From the NCBI RefSeq assembly GCF_024397855.1, contig NZ_CP073343.1:4030001-4094000 (forward strand): a stretch of DNA of 64,000 bases, written 5' to 3'. This document shows, piece after piece, positions 23,172 through 30,828 of the stretch. How positions within the stretch are numbered: position 1 is the stretch's first letter; each line of letters begins with the position of its first letter. Origin of the DNA: Marinomonas rhizomae. Its GTDB lineage: Bacteria > Pseudomonadota > Gammaproteobacteria > Pseudomonadales > Marinomonadaceae. A program made the position numbers and the translations under genes. Below the pieces are notes generated by a model, which was given only the letters and a program-made list of their open reading frames with translations, had not been told where the DNA came from and did no database searches.

Positions 23172-24224
23172 CTATCGCAATGTTGGCGTAGTTTGCTTAC
23201 CGGACGGCATGCGAGTAGGCGCGGTACGTTCAAGCATCCAGCCAGGATATTCCGGAACCAGACGACTAACAGAGTCCAGAATAGTTAGATCTTGCTGATC
23301 TAACTGGATCTCTACTGCTGCAAGGTTCTGCTCTATTTGATCGAGGCGTTTTGCTCCTGTAATCACAGACGTTACAAAAGGCTTACTCAATACATAAGCA
23401 AGTGCCACGGCAGCAATAGAAGCATCATGTTTTGCTGCAATCGGTCGCATAGCATCAACACACGCCCAAACTTTGTCCCTATCCACAGGAGGAAAGTCAA
23501 AATTGGCACGCCGCCCTTCGCCTTTTGAGTCTGGCGAAAATTTTCCTGATAGCAGCCCGCCAGCCAAAGGAGACCAAGCCAGTAATCCCATCTTTTCTTC
23601 CATTAACATGGGAGCCATTTCACGCTCTAAATCTCTCCCAGCCAAAGAAAAATAGCCTTGCACCGTTTCAAATCGCGCAAAGCCTTCTCGCTCAGCAATG
23701 CCCTGTGCTTTCGCGATCCGCCAAGCCGCCCAATTAGACAAACCGATATAACGAATCACTCCTCGCGAAATAAGGTCATCAAGTGTACGAAGTGTTTCTT
23801 CAATGGGCGTAACAGGATCGTTAGCGTGAATTTGATATAGATCGATGTAATCCGTCTGCAAACGTTCCAAACTTGCCTCCACCGAATCCAAAATATGGCC
23901 TCGAGAAGCGCCTCTATCATTCGGACCATTGCCCGAAGGATTAAAGACCTTAGTTGCAATGACCACATCTTTACGAGGCACGTTCAGATTTTTTAAAGCT
24001 TGGCCTAACATTTTCTCGGAGTGGCCATTTGTGTACACATCCGCCGTATCAAAAAAATTAACACCAGCGGAAAAGCAACAATCCACAATACTGTCTGCTG
24101 TCGCCTGATCCATTCCAGCAATATCGTGATATAGACCTTGCTGACCAACCGGACCAAATGTCATAGTTCCAAGGCATATTTCCGACACAAATAACCCAGT
24201 ATTACCCAGTTGGTTATAGCGCAT
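23172..24224 (-). CDS. Aldo/keto reductase
   Basis: 350 residues, NADPH-dependent TIM barrel. The catalytic tetrad is readable: Asp and Tyr in FFDTADVYTNGHSEKMLG, Lys in VVIATKVF and His in LYQIHAND. Closest in style to YajO/Tas-type AKRs. First gene of the three-gene minus-strand operon and divergent from the LysR gene at 24344. Carbonyl substrate unknown. Confidence 0.92.
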   Translation of the reverse strand: MRYNQLGNTGLFVSEICLGTMTFGPVGQQGLYHDIAGMDQATADSIVDCCFSAGVNFFDTADVYTNGHSEKMLGQALKNLNVPRKDVVIATKVFNPSGNGPNDRGASRGHILDSVEASLERLQTDYIDLYQIHANDPVTPIEETLRTLDDLISRGVIRYIGLSNWAAWRIAKAQGIAEREGFARFETVQGYFSLAGRDLEREMAPMLMEEKMGLLAWSPLAGGLLSGKFSPDSKGEGRRANFDFPPVDRDKVWACVDAMRPIAAKHDASIAAVALAYVLSKPFVTSVITGAKRLDQIEQNLAAVEIQLDQQDLTILDSVSRLVPEYPGWMLERTAPTRMPSGKQTTPTLR

Positions 24225-24343
24225 GTCATTCTCCCAAATAAGTGGAACCAGCTCGCCTGACTCTCTAGGATTCCACTTTACCTTGTGATATTTTTACGAT
24301 AAAGCACCCTAATAAAAACCCATTGTTATCAAAAAGAGAAACA

Positions 24344-25249
24344 ATGCAAAACCTTGATAATCTAGCTATATTTATTCGTATCTCAGAAATGGGCAGTTTC
24401 ACAGGCGCCGCAGAAAGCCTTGGCATCCAAAAAGGTCGAGCCTCTAATGTCGTACGCCAATTAGAAGCTCAGGTTGGAACGCGTCTTCTACACCGCTCAA
24501 CTAGAAAAGTTCAACTCACAGAAAACGGGCGAAATTTTTATCTACGAGCTTGCGCTTTACTCGCTGATGCAGAAGAACTCAATTTTATGTTTGCAAAGGA
24601 TGATGCTCTGCTTGAAGGTCGAATACGTGCAGATTTACCAACAGAATTCGCGCGCGCGAACATTATTCCTGAATTACCTAAATTCATGGAAAAGTACCCT
24701 GGTATTGAACTCGAAATTTCCAGTACAGACCGCAGGGTGGATTTAATAAAAGAAGGAATGGATTGTGTACTTAGGGTCGGAGGTGTTCTCGACGATACAC
24801 TGGTTGCTAGGCACCTTGGCGATCTAAAAATGGTGAATGCAGCAAGCCCTGAGTATCTTAAACAATACGGAGTCCCGCACACACTGGAGGACTTAATAAG
24901 CCAAGGCCATCGCATTGTTCACTACACACCAACATTAGGTAATCGTCCATTCGGATGGGAATATTATGATGGTCAAAGCTATCAATCCCTAGACCTCCCC
25001 GGCTCACTGCGTGTCAACAACGTTCAGACTTACCATGGCGCGGGCATAGCTGGACTTGGATTGATACAAGCCGGCCTATCCAGCCTGAAACCATTTTTAA
25101 GCGACGGATCTCTTGTTGAAGTACTACCAAGCCTACAATCAGAACCTTTACCTGTTTCTATTGTCGTAGCACACAGACAAAACTTGTCTCGTCGAGTACG
25201 CATTTTTATATCTTGGATTGAGGAAGTATTAACGCCTTATCTTGATTAG
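24344..25249 (+). CDS. LysR-family regulator, probably of the adjacent AKR operon
   Basis: 301 residues. HTH MGSFTGAAESLGIQKGRASNVVRQLEAQVGTRLLHRSTRKV near the N-terminus, then the effector domain, of the group that includes many PA0477/DsdC-like oxidoreductase regulators. The ATG at 24344 is chosen over an in-frame TTG at 24323. It is divergent from the aldo/keto reductase with a 119-bp gap, the standard LysR-target geometry. Confidence 0.9.
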   Translation: MQNLDNLAIFIRISEMGSFTGAAESLGIQKGRASNVVRQLEAQVGTRLLHRSTRKVQLTENGRNFYLRACALLADAEELNFMFAKDDALLEGRIRADLPTEFARANIIPELPKFMEKYPGIELEISSTDRRVDLIKEGMDCVLRVGGVLDDTLVARHLGDLKMVNAASPEYLKQYGVPHTLEDLISQGHRIVHYTPTLGNRPFGWEYYDGQSYQSLDLPGSLRVNNVQTYHGAGIAGLGLIQAGLSSLKPFLSDGSLVEVLPSLQSEPLPVSIVVAHRQNLSRRVRIFISWIEEVLTPYLD

Positions 25250-25293
25250 TTTGACTTCAACAGTGCCCAGATTTTTTAGACAGTAAACACAAA

Positions 25294-25329
25294 CAAAAAC
25301 AGCCCTCTTACTATAAAGAGAGCCGTTTG
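25294..25329 (-). terminator. Probable ancestral guaA terminator (repeat-family hairpin)
   Basis: GCCCTCTTA and TAAAGAGAGC pair imperfectly, with AAAC/GTTT extending the stem. The minus strand ends in TTTTTGTTTG. It lies 24 bp beyond a remnant of the last guaA codons (25353). It therefore looks like the original guaBA terminator, now cut off from guaA by inserted DNA. Third member of the dispersed hairpin family. Confidence 0.75.
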
Positions 25330-25352
25330 ATTAAACTATTAACTCAGGAGGA

Positions 25353-25370
25353 TTATTCCCACTCTATCGT
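25353..25370 (-). repeat. Distal guaA 3'-end remnant (putative attachment site)
   Basis: Minus strand reads ACG ATA GAG TGG GAA TAA, encoding TIEWE-stop, the exact C-terminus of GuaA in frame. Thirteen bases (ATTATTCCCACTC) are identical to the real guaA end. It marks the far boundary of the inserted DNA. Confidence 0.7.
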
Positions 25371-25400
25371 TAACGAGAGCCGCAAGCCCTTTAAATACGC

Positions 25401-25592
25401 CTACTTGGTACTTGGCTCTGTCGTAGTACCATTATTAGTACCACGTTCAGCGCTTTGTTTGGCCTTTTCTTCACGACGACGCTTCAACTCAGCACGTGCC
25501 CAAGCAGAGGACTCGGCCATATCGCGGCGGAGTTCATACATCTCTTCTACAGTGAGCAATCTAGCTCTTGATTCACTAGATAAGTTACACAT
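25401..25592 (-). CDS. Small charged helical protein, 63 aa
   Basis: Not recognised. MCNLSSESRARLLTVEEMYELRRDM at the start and ARAELKRRREEKAKQ in the middle suggest one long, highly charged helix, and the tail is Thr/Asn-rich and disordered. It is probably real because GGAG lies 5 nt before the ATG and it occupies a gap between an insertion boundary and other island genes. Could be a nucleic-acid-binding or chaperone-like accessory protein of the island. Confidence 0.55.
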   Translation of the reverse strand: MCNLSSESRARLLTVEEMYELRRDMAESSAWARAELKRRREEKAKQSAERGTNNGTTTEPSTK

Positions 25593-25661
25593 GACTTCTC
25601 CGAGCTAGCAATCACATTAGTCAGCAGATAGGTATAAAGTCTTAACGGGGCTTCAAAAATA

Positions 25662-26060
25662 TTAATAACTAAGAACTAGTATTTCATCGTCTAAAACCTC
25701 AGCAGTTACAGAGCCATCTTCACTAACGAAAAGCTTCGAAGATACCAAGTCGGGATTAAAACCAACCATAGTCAGACTTTCCTCTATAGCCTCTCTATCT
25801 GACTCCATCAACACTTGATCAAACATGAGAGCCTCTCTAATTGGACCGTTATCTCCAAAGGTATATTTATATAACTTTGGCTTTTGAGGCAGTGTTTCTA
25901 CAATCTGCTCTACCGAGTCACTGGCCATGAAATAATATGAAAAACTGCCAAGACTCGTCTGATAGTTCTCAGAAAAAGCCAGTTTAAGAAGGTAAAATCC
26001 AAACATTGAAACACTAAGCAATAGTATTAGAGCCGTCGAATACAAATATTTCTTTCTCAT
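25662..26060 (-). CDS. Hypothetical membrane-anchored protein
   Basis: 132 residues. One hydrophobic segment near the N-terminus (about 8-28, YSTALILLLSVSMFGFYLLKLA) after MRKK, then an acidic, mostly soluble domain. No lipobox. Its ATG overlaps the stop of the preceding gene (ATGA at 26057-26060), so it is translationally coupled to the frameshifted gene. Not recognised. AT-rich compared with the core genome here. Confidence 0.6.
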   Translation of the reverse strand: MRKKYLYSTALILLLSVSMFGFYLLKLAFSENYQTSLGSFSYYFMASDSVEQIVETLPQKPKLYKYTFGDNGPIREALMFDQVLMESDREAIEESLTMVGFNPDLVSSKLFVSEDGSVTAEVLDDEILVLSY

Positions 26061-26727
26061 TTAAGAACCTCGAAAAGGCCATCAGCGTTAGAAATATTGA
26101 TCGTATTTAAAAAGCTTGGCAGATTTTTCTGATCAGGTTGCCCTCTTAAATCTAACGGGAACAAATATGGCTTTATCGTCTTATTTTTGCGCTCACCTAC
26201 AGGGCCGTAAGTGTCCCAAATTTTCAGAGCTAGGTCTTTTTCAATTGGCTCACATAGTTCAATATAATCAGTAGATGGATCAATTGATCGGTAGACAGAT
26301 ATGAGATTTGAAATCAAATCTTCTGCACTAAACCCACTATTAGTTACGTTTCTGAAAATCCAATTGCCCTGCAAAGCTTCAAAATCATGTGATACATCGA
26401 GAACAATGGACATAAATACCGATTTTTTTTGCGATAGGTTAAGCCCTTTTTGTATAGAGTACCTCTTTTTAATTCCTACTGAGATATTTCTTTTTAGAGC
26501 TGACATTTTTTGATGGTAAGACACAATAAAATCATCGCCACCAGAAGCAGACTCAGAGCTCTCCCTAAGTATTTTTTTCCAGAGATAAAGAGCCCCATCT
26601 CCTCTTCCATTACTAGGGTATGCATGCCCGAGGTCTATCCAGCCACACTGTTTGGTGTAGATAAGACCGTATTTTTATCATCAAATGAATAATCACTTTT
26701 TCCTATGATGTCTCCGCGACTAGACAT
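26057..26727 (-). pseudogene. Unknown island gene with a single-base frameshift
   Basis: The reading frame that ends at 26057 continues without stops upstream of its first ATG (26524) as IDLGHAYPSNGRGDGALYLW and further back to YGLIYTKQCGW. A good start (ATG at 26727 after AAGGAAG) opens in another frame: MSSRGDIIGKSDYSFDDK. One missing A in the five-A run at 26672-26676 joins both into a 223-residue protein. Either a recent inactivation or a sequencing error. Cytosolic, no recognised domain; the motif CGWIDLGHA is distinctive. Pairs with the membrane-anchored gene downstream. Confidence 0.6.
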
Positions 26728-27214
26728 AAAAAACTACTTCCTTGCTTGAATTTTTGTCACATGTAAACCTCATAGGCAATTCTAGTCAATACCTGCATTA
26801 ACAAACCCTAAAAAGCTTACAAAAAGAAGACATAAATAACCCTTAAAGCTTACACTAGGACAACACTCTATCTCTTATGCCCCCTCACTCATAACCTCCC
26901 CACAAAACTCGCTATCTCTTCGTTCCGTTCCCTTTGTTTCTCCTGGGCGTAGTCAACGCAGTCTTCTACATCAAACGTGTATTTGGACTTGCCTGTCGGC
27001 GCGAGCCTAGCGGGCTTTTTCTTGACTCGATTAAGATAACAGCATCTTTTCGTAGATAACTCTCGCTCTATTCTTAAACAGTTTTTCGCACCTACATCAA
27101 AGAGCATGGATTCCCGCCTTCGCGAGGAATGACGGTGGGCGTAGTTTTCGTTTGCCAGTGCACTAACGACTTCCTTCCCTTATTCTCACCATGACTTATT
27201 TTCCTCAGCCAATA
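26728..27214. other. Accessory gap between island genes and the guaA-type terminator
   Basis: About 490 bp with no secure gene. The left part (26728-26880) is AT-rich and should carry the promoter of the frameshifted gene. A 72-codon minus-strand frame (26889-27107, ending EKQRERNEEIASFVGRL) has no convincing ribosome-binding site but has a plausible charged C-terminus, so it may be a gene remnant. A REP-like palindrome lies at 27110-27130. Confidence 0.45.
27110..27130. repeat. REP-like palindrome
   Basis: ATTCCCGCCTTCGCGAGGAAT: an imperfect 21-bp palindrome of the ATTCCCGC..GCGGGAAT kind scattered through many proteobacterial genomes. Only one copy was noticed in this window. Confidence 0.5.
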
Positions 27215-27244
27215 AAAAACCCGCTTCAAACGAAGCGGGTTTTT
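27215..27244 (-). terminator. Terminator of the displaced guaA 3' end
   Basis: AAAAACCCGCTTC and GAAGCGGGTTTTT form a strong stem with a short loop, with T-runs both ways. It differs in sequence from the hairpin after the intact guaA (30446-30469) but is in the same place. Confidence 0.88.
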
Positions 27245-27247
27245 ACG

Positions 27248-27602
27248 TGTTTCTATTTATTCAGTTAAGGCGTACTTAGCTGAATTATTCCCACTCGATA
27301 GTAGCAGGTGGCTTGGACGATACGTCGTAAGTCACGCGAGAAATGTGTTCGATTTCGTTGATTATACGACCAGATACTTTCTCTAATAGATCGTATGGCA
27401 GATGCGCCCAACGAGCTGTCATGAAGTCGATGGTTTCAACAGCACGAAGTGCTACCACGTATTCGTAACGGCGGCCGTCGCCTACTACGCCAACAGATTT
27501 AACTGGAAGAAATACCGCGAAGGCTTGGCTTGTTTTCTCGTACCAGCCCGCGTTACGCAGCTCTTCGATGAAGATAACGCCCGCACGACGAAGGATGTCG
27601 GC
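27248..27602 (-). repeat. 355-bp direct repeat, distal copy
   Basis: Matches 30474-30828 base for base apart from about 13 substitutions and no gaps (counted by eye). It covers 37 bp downstream of guaA and the last 106 codons. Similarity stops abruptly at 27602, where the island sequence begins. Confidence 0.92.
27285..27602 (-). pseudogene. guaA: guaA 3' fragment
   Basis: Last 105-106 codons of GMP synthetase, from ADILRRA to [12 protein letters not shown]. The only visible protein changes are GV for DA in the ILRRA-x-x-IFIEE stretch. It has no start or glutaminase/ATPase domains, so it cannot act alone; it covers the C-terminal dimerisation domain. The differences are mostly synonymous, which suggests that the fragment came from a related strain's guaA or diverged under earlier selection. 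Confidence 0.9.
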
Positions 27603-27645
27603 ACGCAAACTTATGACCAAAAGGCAGCTGCGATTACGGCTGCAT

Positions 27646-28737
27646 TCAGTCCTCGACGAAACTCCGCTGCCCACGTAGGTAGTCGATGAATGCTGTACTG
27701 AGCCCTTCCTGTCGTAAGTACTCTGGCGAAACCGGCAATGCGGGTGAGGTATAGCGAGCCTCCTTCCTTATGCATTCGGGAAGGTCATGGACAAGTATAC
27801 CCGCCTTGCCAATTGCCACGTAATCTGCACCCTCGGACAGAGCCCATTCTCCGCGCGCTGCAGTCATGATTCCACCGGCAACCCCGAGCGCACAGTCACC
27901 TCTAGGCAGATCAGCAAACAGCGACATAAGGGTTCTGCCCTTATATGCTTTTTCTTCAGGCTCCTTAGTGATATCCCACAAAGACAGGTCGAGGTAGTCC
28001 ATACCTCCGTCCGCGAAGAGCCGAGACGCGAGGTCGACCATTTCAGATAGGACCAGCCCGAAGCGCTCGGTCGATATGCGGATGCCAATCTGGAAATCTG
28101 GTCGGCAGGCAGCGCGAATGCGATGCAGAATCTCGAAGAGGAAGCGGGCTCGGTTCTCGGGGGAGCCGCCCCAACGGTCGCTACGTCGGTTCAACTCGGG
28201 CGACAGGAACTGAGCAATGAGGTAACCGTGCCCGCCGTGGATTTGTACGCCATCAAACCCGGCCCGCTCGGCGCGTCGAGCGGCGACGACGAACTCTGCG
28301 ATAATGTTTTCAATTTCGGCCTCGCTCATCGCCCTTGCACCGGTTTCGGAATGGGCAGAGGGGCCAGCTAGCTCACTTCCGTCTGAAAGTGAGCGGATGC
28401 CTCCGTGCTGGAGCTGCAAAGACGAAACCGCACCCTGTGCTCGCAACCCCGCAGCAAGGCGTTCAAGGCCGGGCAGATGGCGGTCATCGAAACAGCCCAG
28501 CTGACCCAAGAAAGCCTTGCCCGCGGACGAAACGTGGCTGGCACAGGTTGTCACTAGGCCGAAACCACCCTCTGCGCGCATCGTGAGCCAGCGGTATTCA
28601 TCGTCGGACAGCGTTCCGTCCTCGCGGCTTTGGGTATTGGTCAACGGGGCGAGAACAAAACGGTTCTTTATCTTCGGGCCGCGCGGCAAGCTGAGCGGGG
28701 CGAACAGGTTAGAGTGTGATTTGGTATCAATGGTCAT
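27646..28737 (-). CDS. Old Yellow Enzyme-family NADH:flavin oxidoreductase
   Basis: 363 residues, FMN-binding TIM barrel. Motifs: [12 protein letters not shown] at strand 1, [21 protein letters not shown] and [17 protein letters not shown] of the active-site/FMN region, GVAGGIMTA and YVAIGKAGI in the phosphate-binding end. It belongs to the bacterial OYE-like/2,4-dienoyl-CoA reductase group that reduces activated alkenes. Strongly G+C-rich against its neighbours, so recently acquired, probably from a high-G+C proteobacterium. Last of a three-gene cassette. The C-terminus ends 44 bp before the guaA fragment. Confidence 0.88.
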   Translation of the reverse strand: MTIDTKSHSNLFAPLSLPRGPKIKNRFVLAPLTNTQSREDGTLSDDEYRWLTMRAEGGFGLVTTCASHVSSAGKAFLGQLGCFDDRHLPGLERLAAGLRAQGAVSSLQLQHGGIRSLSDGSELAGPSAHSETGARAMSEAEIENIIAEFVVAARRAERAGFDGVQIHGGHGYLIAQFLSPELNRRSDRWGGSPENRARFLFEILHRIRAACRPDFQIGIRISTERFGLVLSEMVDLASRLFADGGMDYLDLSLWDITKEPEEKAYKGRTLMSLFADLPRGDCALGVAGGIMTAARGEWALSEGADYVAIGKAGILVHDLPECIRKEARYTSPALPVSPEYLRQEGLSTAFIDYLRGQRSFVED

Positions 28738-28761
28738 GAAAGTGTCCTTCTATTTAGTATG

Positions 28762-29112
28762 TTAGTCAGCTGTTCGCTTGGAAGCGCGCCGCGGCAGAAC
28801 CAGAGTGATGGCGAGAGCGATGAGAAAGAGGCCTGCCGAGACCCCGAACGCAGCGCGATAGCCTTCTATAGATTGCAGGCTAGTATCTGCGGTTGCTGTC
28901 GTGGCCATTAGGAAGACTGAGTTGAGCAGCGCCGGTCCTATAGAGCCGCTAACCTGCTGTGTTACGTTGACGAAAGCCGATGCCACACCGGATTCTTCTC
29001 TCACACCGTTCAGTGCCGAGCTGGATGCGGGCACGAAGTAGACGCCGAGGCCAAAGATCATGATACATAAGGCCGTGGCGCGGTTCCGATCCGAGGTCGA
29101 TGTATCTGTCAT
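28762..29112 (-). pseudogene. MFS (DHA2-type) transporter with large internal deletion
   Basis: 116 codons. The start MTDTSTSDRNRATAL has GGAG 9 nt upstream and looks like a normal cytosolic N-terminus. It runs straight into the last two helices of a 14-helix EmrB/QacA-type exporter (GVASAFVNVTQQVSGSIGPALLNS and a final helix ending LPRRASKR). The middle of the protein, roughly 300-350 residues, is gone but the frame is kept. Unlikely to transport. The G+C-rich codon use matches both neighbours. Confidence 0.75.
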
Positions 29113-29132
29113 TTCAAGGATCTCCGGTTTGC

Positions 29133-29747
29133 TTAGCTCAGTCGTTGCAGGAAGAGAACGTTGTCAGTAACAGTTGCGGTTTGTCCTTCCGGCCCTGTAG
29201 CAGTTCGGGCAATGGAACAGAGGCAATGGTGCGCCCATTCCTCGGGGGCGAGCTGCATCGTCGTGAACGTTTCGTGTGCCGAGGGAAAACGGGTATTCTC
29301 GGGGGACCAAGACCAAGGCGCACGCGAAGCGTGCTCTACTATCAGAATATGCCCCCCGGGAGCCACGGCCCTAGCAGCTCGCCCCAAAACATCGCCTCGC
29401 GGCCATTCCTGAGGCGAATGTAGGAAGCTGGCGGTGACCAGATCGAAGCTCCCCTCCGGAAAAGATAGGGCGAGATTATGCTCCTCAAACCGAATGTGCT
29501 CCACGAGGCCAGCCGCTTCGGCGTTGCGGGAGGCGATTCCAAGCGCGACCGACGAGACATCGACCGCCGTCACGTGCCAACCCTTCCGAGCCAGCCAGAC
29601 CGCATCATCGCCCTTGGCGCACCCAAGCTCCAGCGCCCTGCCGGGACGAAGCGGTCCCGCGAACTGAGACAGTGCCAGACCGGGCATGCCTGACGAGGTC
29701 TGTGAACCCTTAGTATAAAGGTCGTTCCAGATAGATTCAGCCTGCAT
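29133..29747 (-). CDS. Class I SAM-dependent methyltransferase
   Basis: 204 residues. Motif I ALELGCAKGDDAVWLARKGW, then VTAVDVSSVAL (acidic residue for SAM ribose), NLALSFPEGSFDLVTASFLHS and APGGHILIVEH: a full Rossmann methyltransferase of the TehB/UbiE-like small-molecule type. The start at 29747 has AGGAGAG upstream. First gene of the G+C-rich cassette; with a drug exporter and an ene-reductase it suggests resistance to a toxic small molecule. Substrate not deducible. Confidence 0.87.
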   Translation of the reverse strand: MQAESIWNDLYTKGSQTSSGMPGLALSQFAGPLRPGRALELGCAKGDDAVWLARKGWHVTAVDVSSVALGIASRNAEAAGLVEHIRFEEHNLALSFPEGSFDLVTASFLHSPQEWPRGDVLGRAARAVAPGGHILIVEHASRAPWSWSPENTRFPSAHETFTTMQLAPEEWAHHCLCSIARTATGPEGQTATVTDNVLFLQRLS

Positions 29748-30445
29748 TCTGCTCTCTCCTTCAGATAGTTTCGATAAATTTGGGATCAAAAATCAGTGAC
29801 CGGTGCGAAGACATTGCATACCGATTACTAGGGGCTGGAAGCCGAAAGACCTACAAAGCTCGTCCCAATAATGATGGCGTCGTAGCTCACAACAATGGTC
29901 CCTTAAAAGCCATAATGTAATATCAAATGTTACTTGAAAGAGTAGCACACTTCAATACATGTAACTTTAAATGTTTCAAAATGAATTTGTATGCTACTAA
30001 AGCGGTGATAGGGTGCTCGTAGCTAATATGAAGGATCTCACTCTAAGCCTCGCGGCCTGCGTATGATGGGTTGGCTATGCGGTCGAGGCATCGTCACCGC
30101 TGAAAAGGGACACGGTGGCACCTGAAAGCCACTCACCCTTGACTGAGGTGGCACTACGAAACTGTTGGCTCGTCTCCCTCCACTAAACCTTGGCGCCAAT
30201 TCAACCTCATCCGAATGCCTAGTCGAGAAAGTAATGGACGCACAGCTTGACGCCTCATTACGCGATGCCGAGGCTAGCTTTCTGGCGCTATTCTCTAAGG
30301 TAAAGATAGAAGACCTGGCGCAAGGCTTCGAGAGTCAGCTTGCGAAAAAACGGCAAGACGTTAGCGATACATGTAACGCAGCAAAACAGCATATTTGAAG
30401 CCGCTAGACAGTACCAAATGATTTGGCCATTACATTAGATAACAA
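29748..30445. other. Island promoter region and gene debris
   Basis: About 700 bp. The AT-rich part 29880-30000 should hold the cassette promoter and contains the inverted repeat AGTAGCA (29941-29947) and TGCTACT (29992-29998). From 30040 to 30400 composition rises. A plus-strand frame open from a TTG at 30165 (ATG at 30234, stop at 30398) encodes a charged helix (MDAQLDASLRDAEASFLALF start) without a good ribosome-binding site; it may be the tail of a lost gene. No integrase or transposase is visible. Confidence 0.5.
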
Positions 30446-30469
30446 AAAGCCCGCTGGAAAGCGGGCTTT
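30446..30469 (-). terminator. guaA terminator (proximal)
   Basis: AAAGCCCGC and GCGGGCTTT form a 9-bp stem with a 6-nt loop; the minus strand ends in a U-run (TTTTTGTT). Confidence 0.88.
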
Positions 30470-30473
30470 AGAA

Positions 30474-30828
30474 TGTTTCTATTTATTCAGTGAAGGCGTA
30501 CCTAACTGAATTATTCCCACTCAATAGTAGCAGGTGGCTTGGACGATACGTCGTAAGTCACGCGGGAGATGTGTTCGATTTCGTTGATGATACGACCAGA
30601 TACTTTCTCTAATAGATCGTATGGCAGATGCGCCCAACGAGCCGTCATGAAGTCGATGGTTTCAACTGCACGAAGTGCTACCACGTATTCGTAACGGCGG
30701 CCGTCGCCTACTACGCCAACAGATTTAACTGGAAGAAATACCGCGAAGGCTTGGCTTGTTTTCTCGTACCAGCCCGCGTTACGCAGCTCTTCGATGAAGA
30801 TAGCATCAGCACGACGAAGGATGTCGGC
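30474..30828 (-). repeat. 355-bp direct repeat, proximal copy (inside intact guaA)
   Basis: Partner of 27248-27602 at a constant offset of 3226 bp. Includes the guaA stop region and the last 106 codons. Confidence 0.92.

Noticed and set aside
24474..24915. Alternative frames inside the second LysR gene
   Set aside because: The LysR HTH and effector domain are in the main frame; these are shadows.
27645..27674. Reading the guaA fragment as a 129-codon gene starting at 27674
   Set aside because: The first 24 codons are antisense-like junk from the reductase 3' end; no ribosome-binding site, and the GuaA part is only the C-terminal domain.
28123..29693. Many plus-strand open frames opposite the G+C-rich cassette
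   Set aside because: High G+C makes long antisense frames common; the minus-strand genes have clear enzyme motifs.
25353..30531. An insertion sequence as the cause of the guaA rearrangement
   Set aside because: No transposase and no terminal inverted repeats with short target duplications were found; the guaA-end repeats fit site-specific or homologous recombination better.
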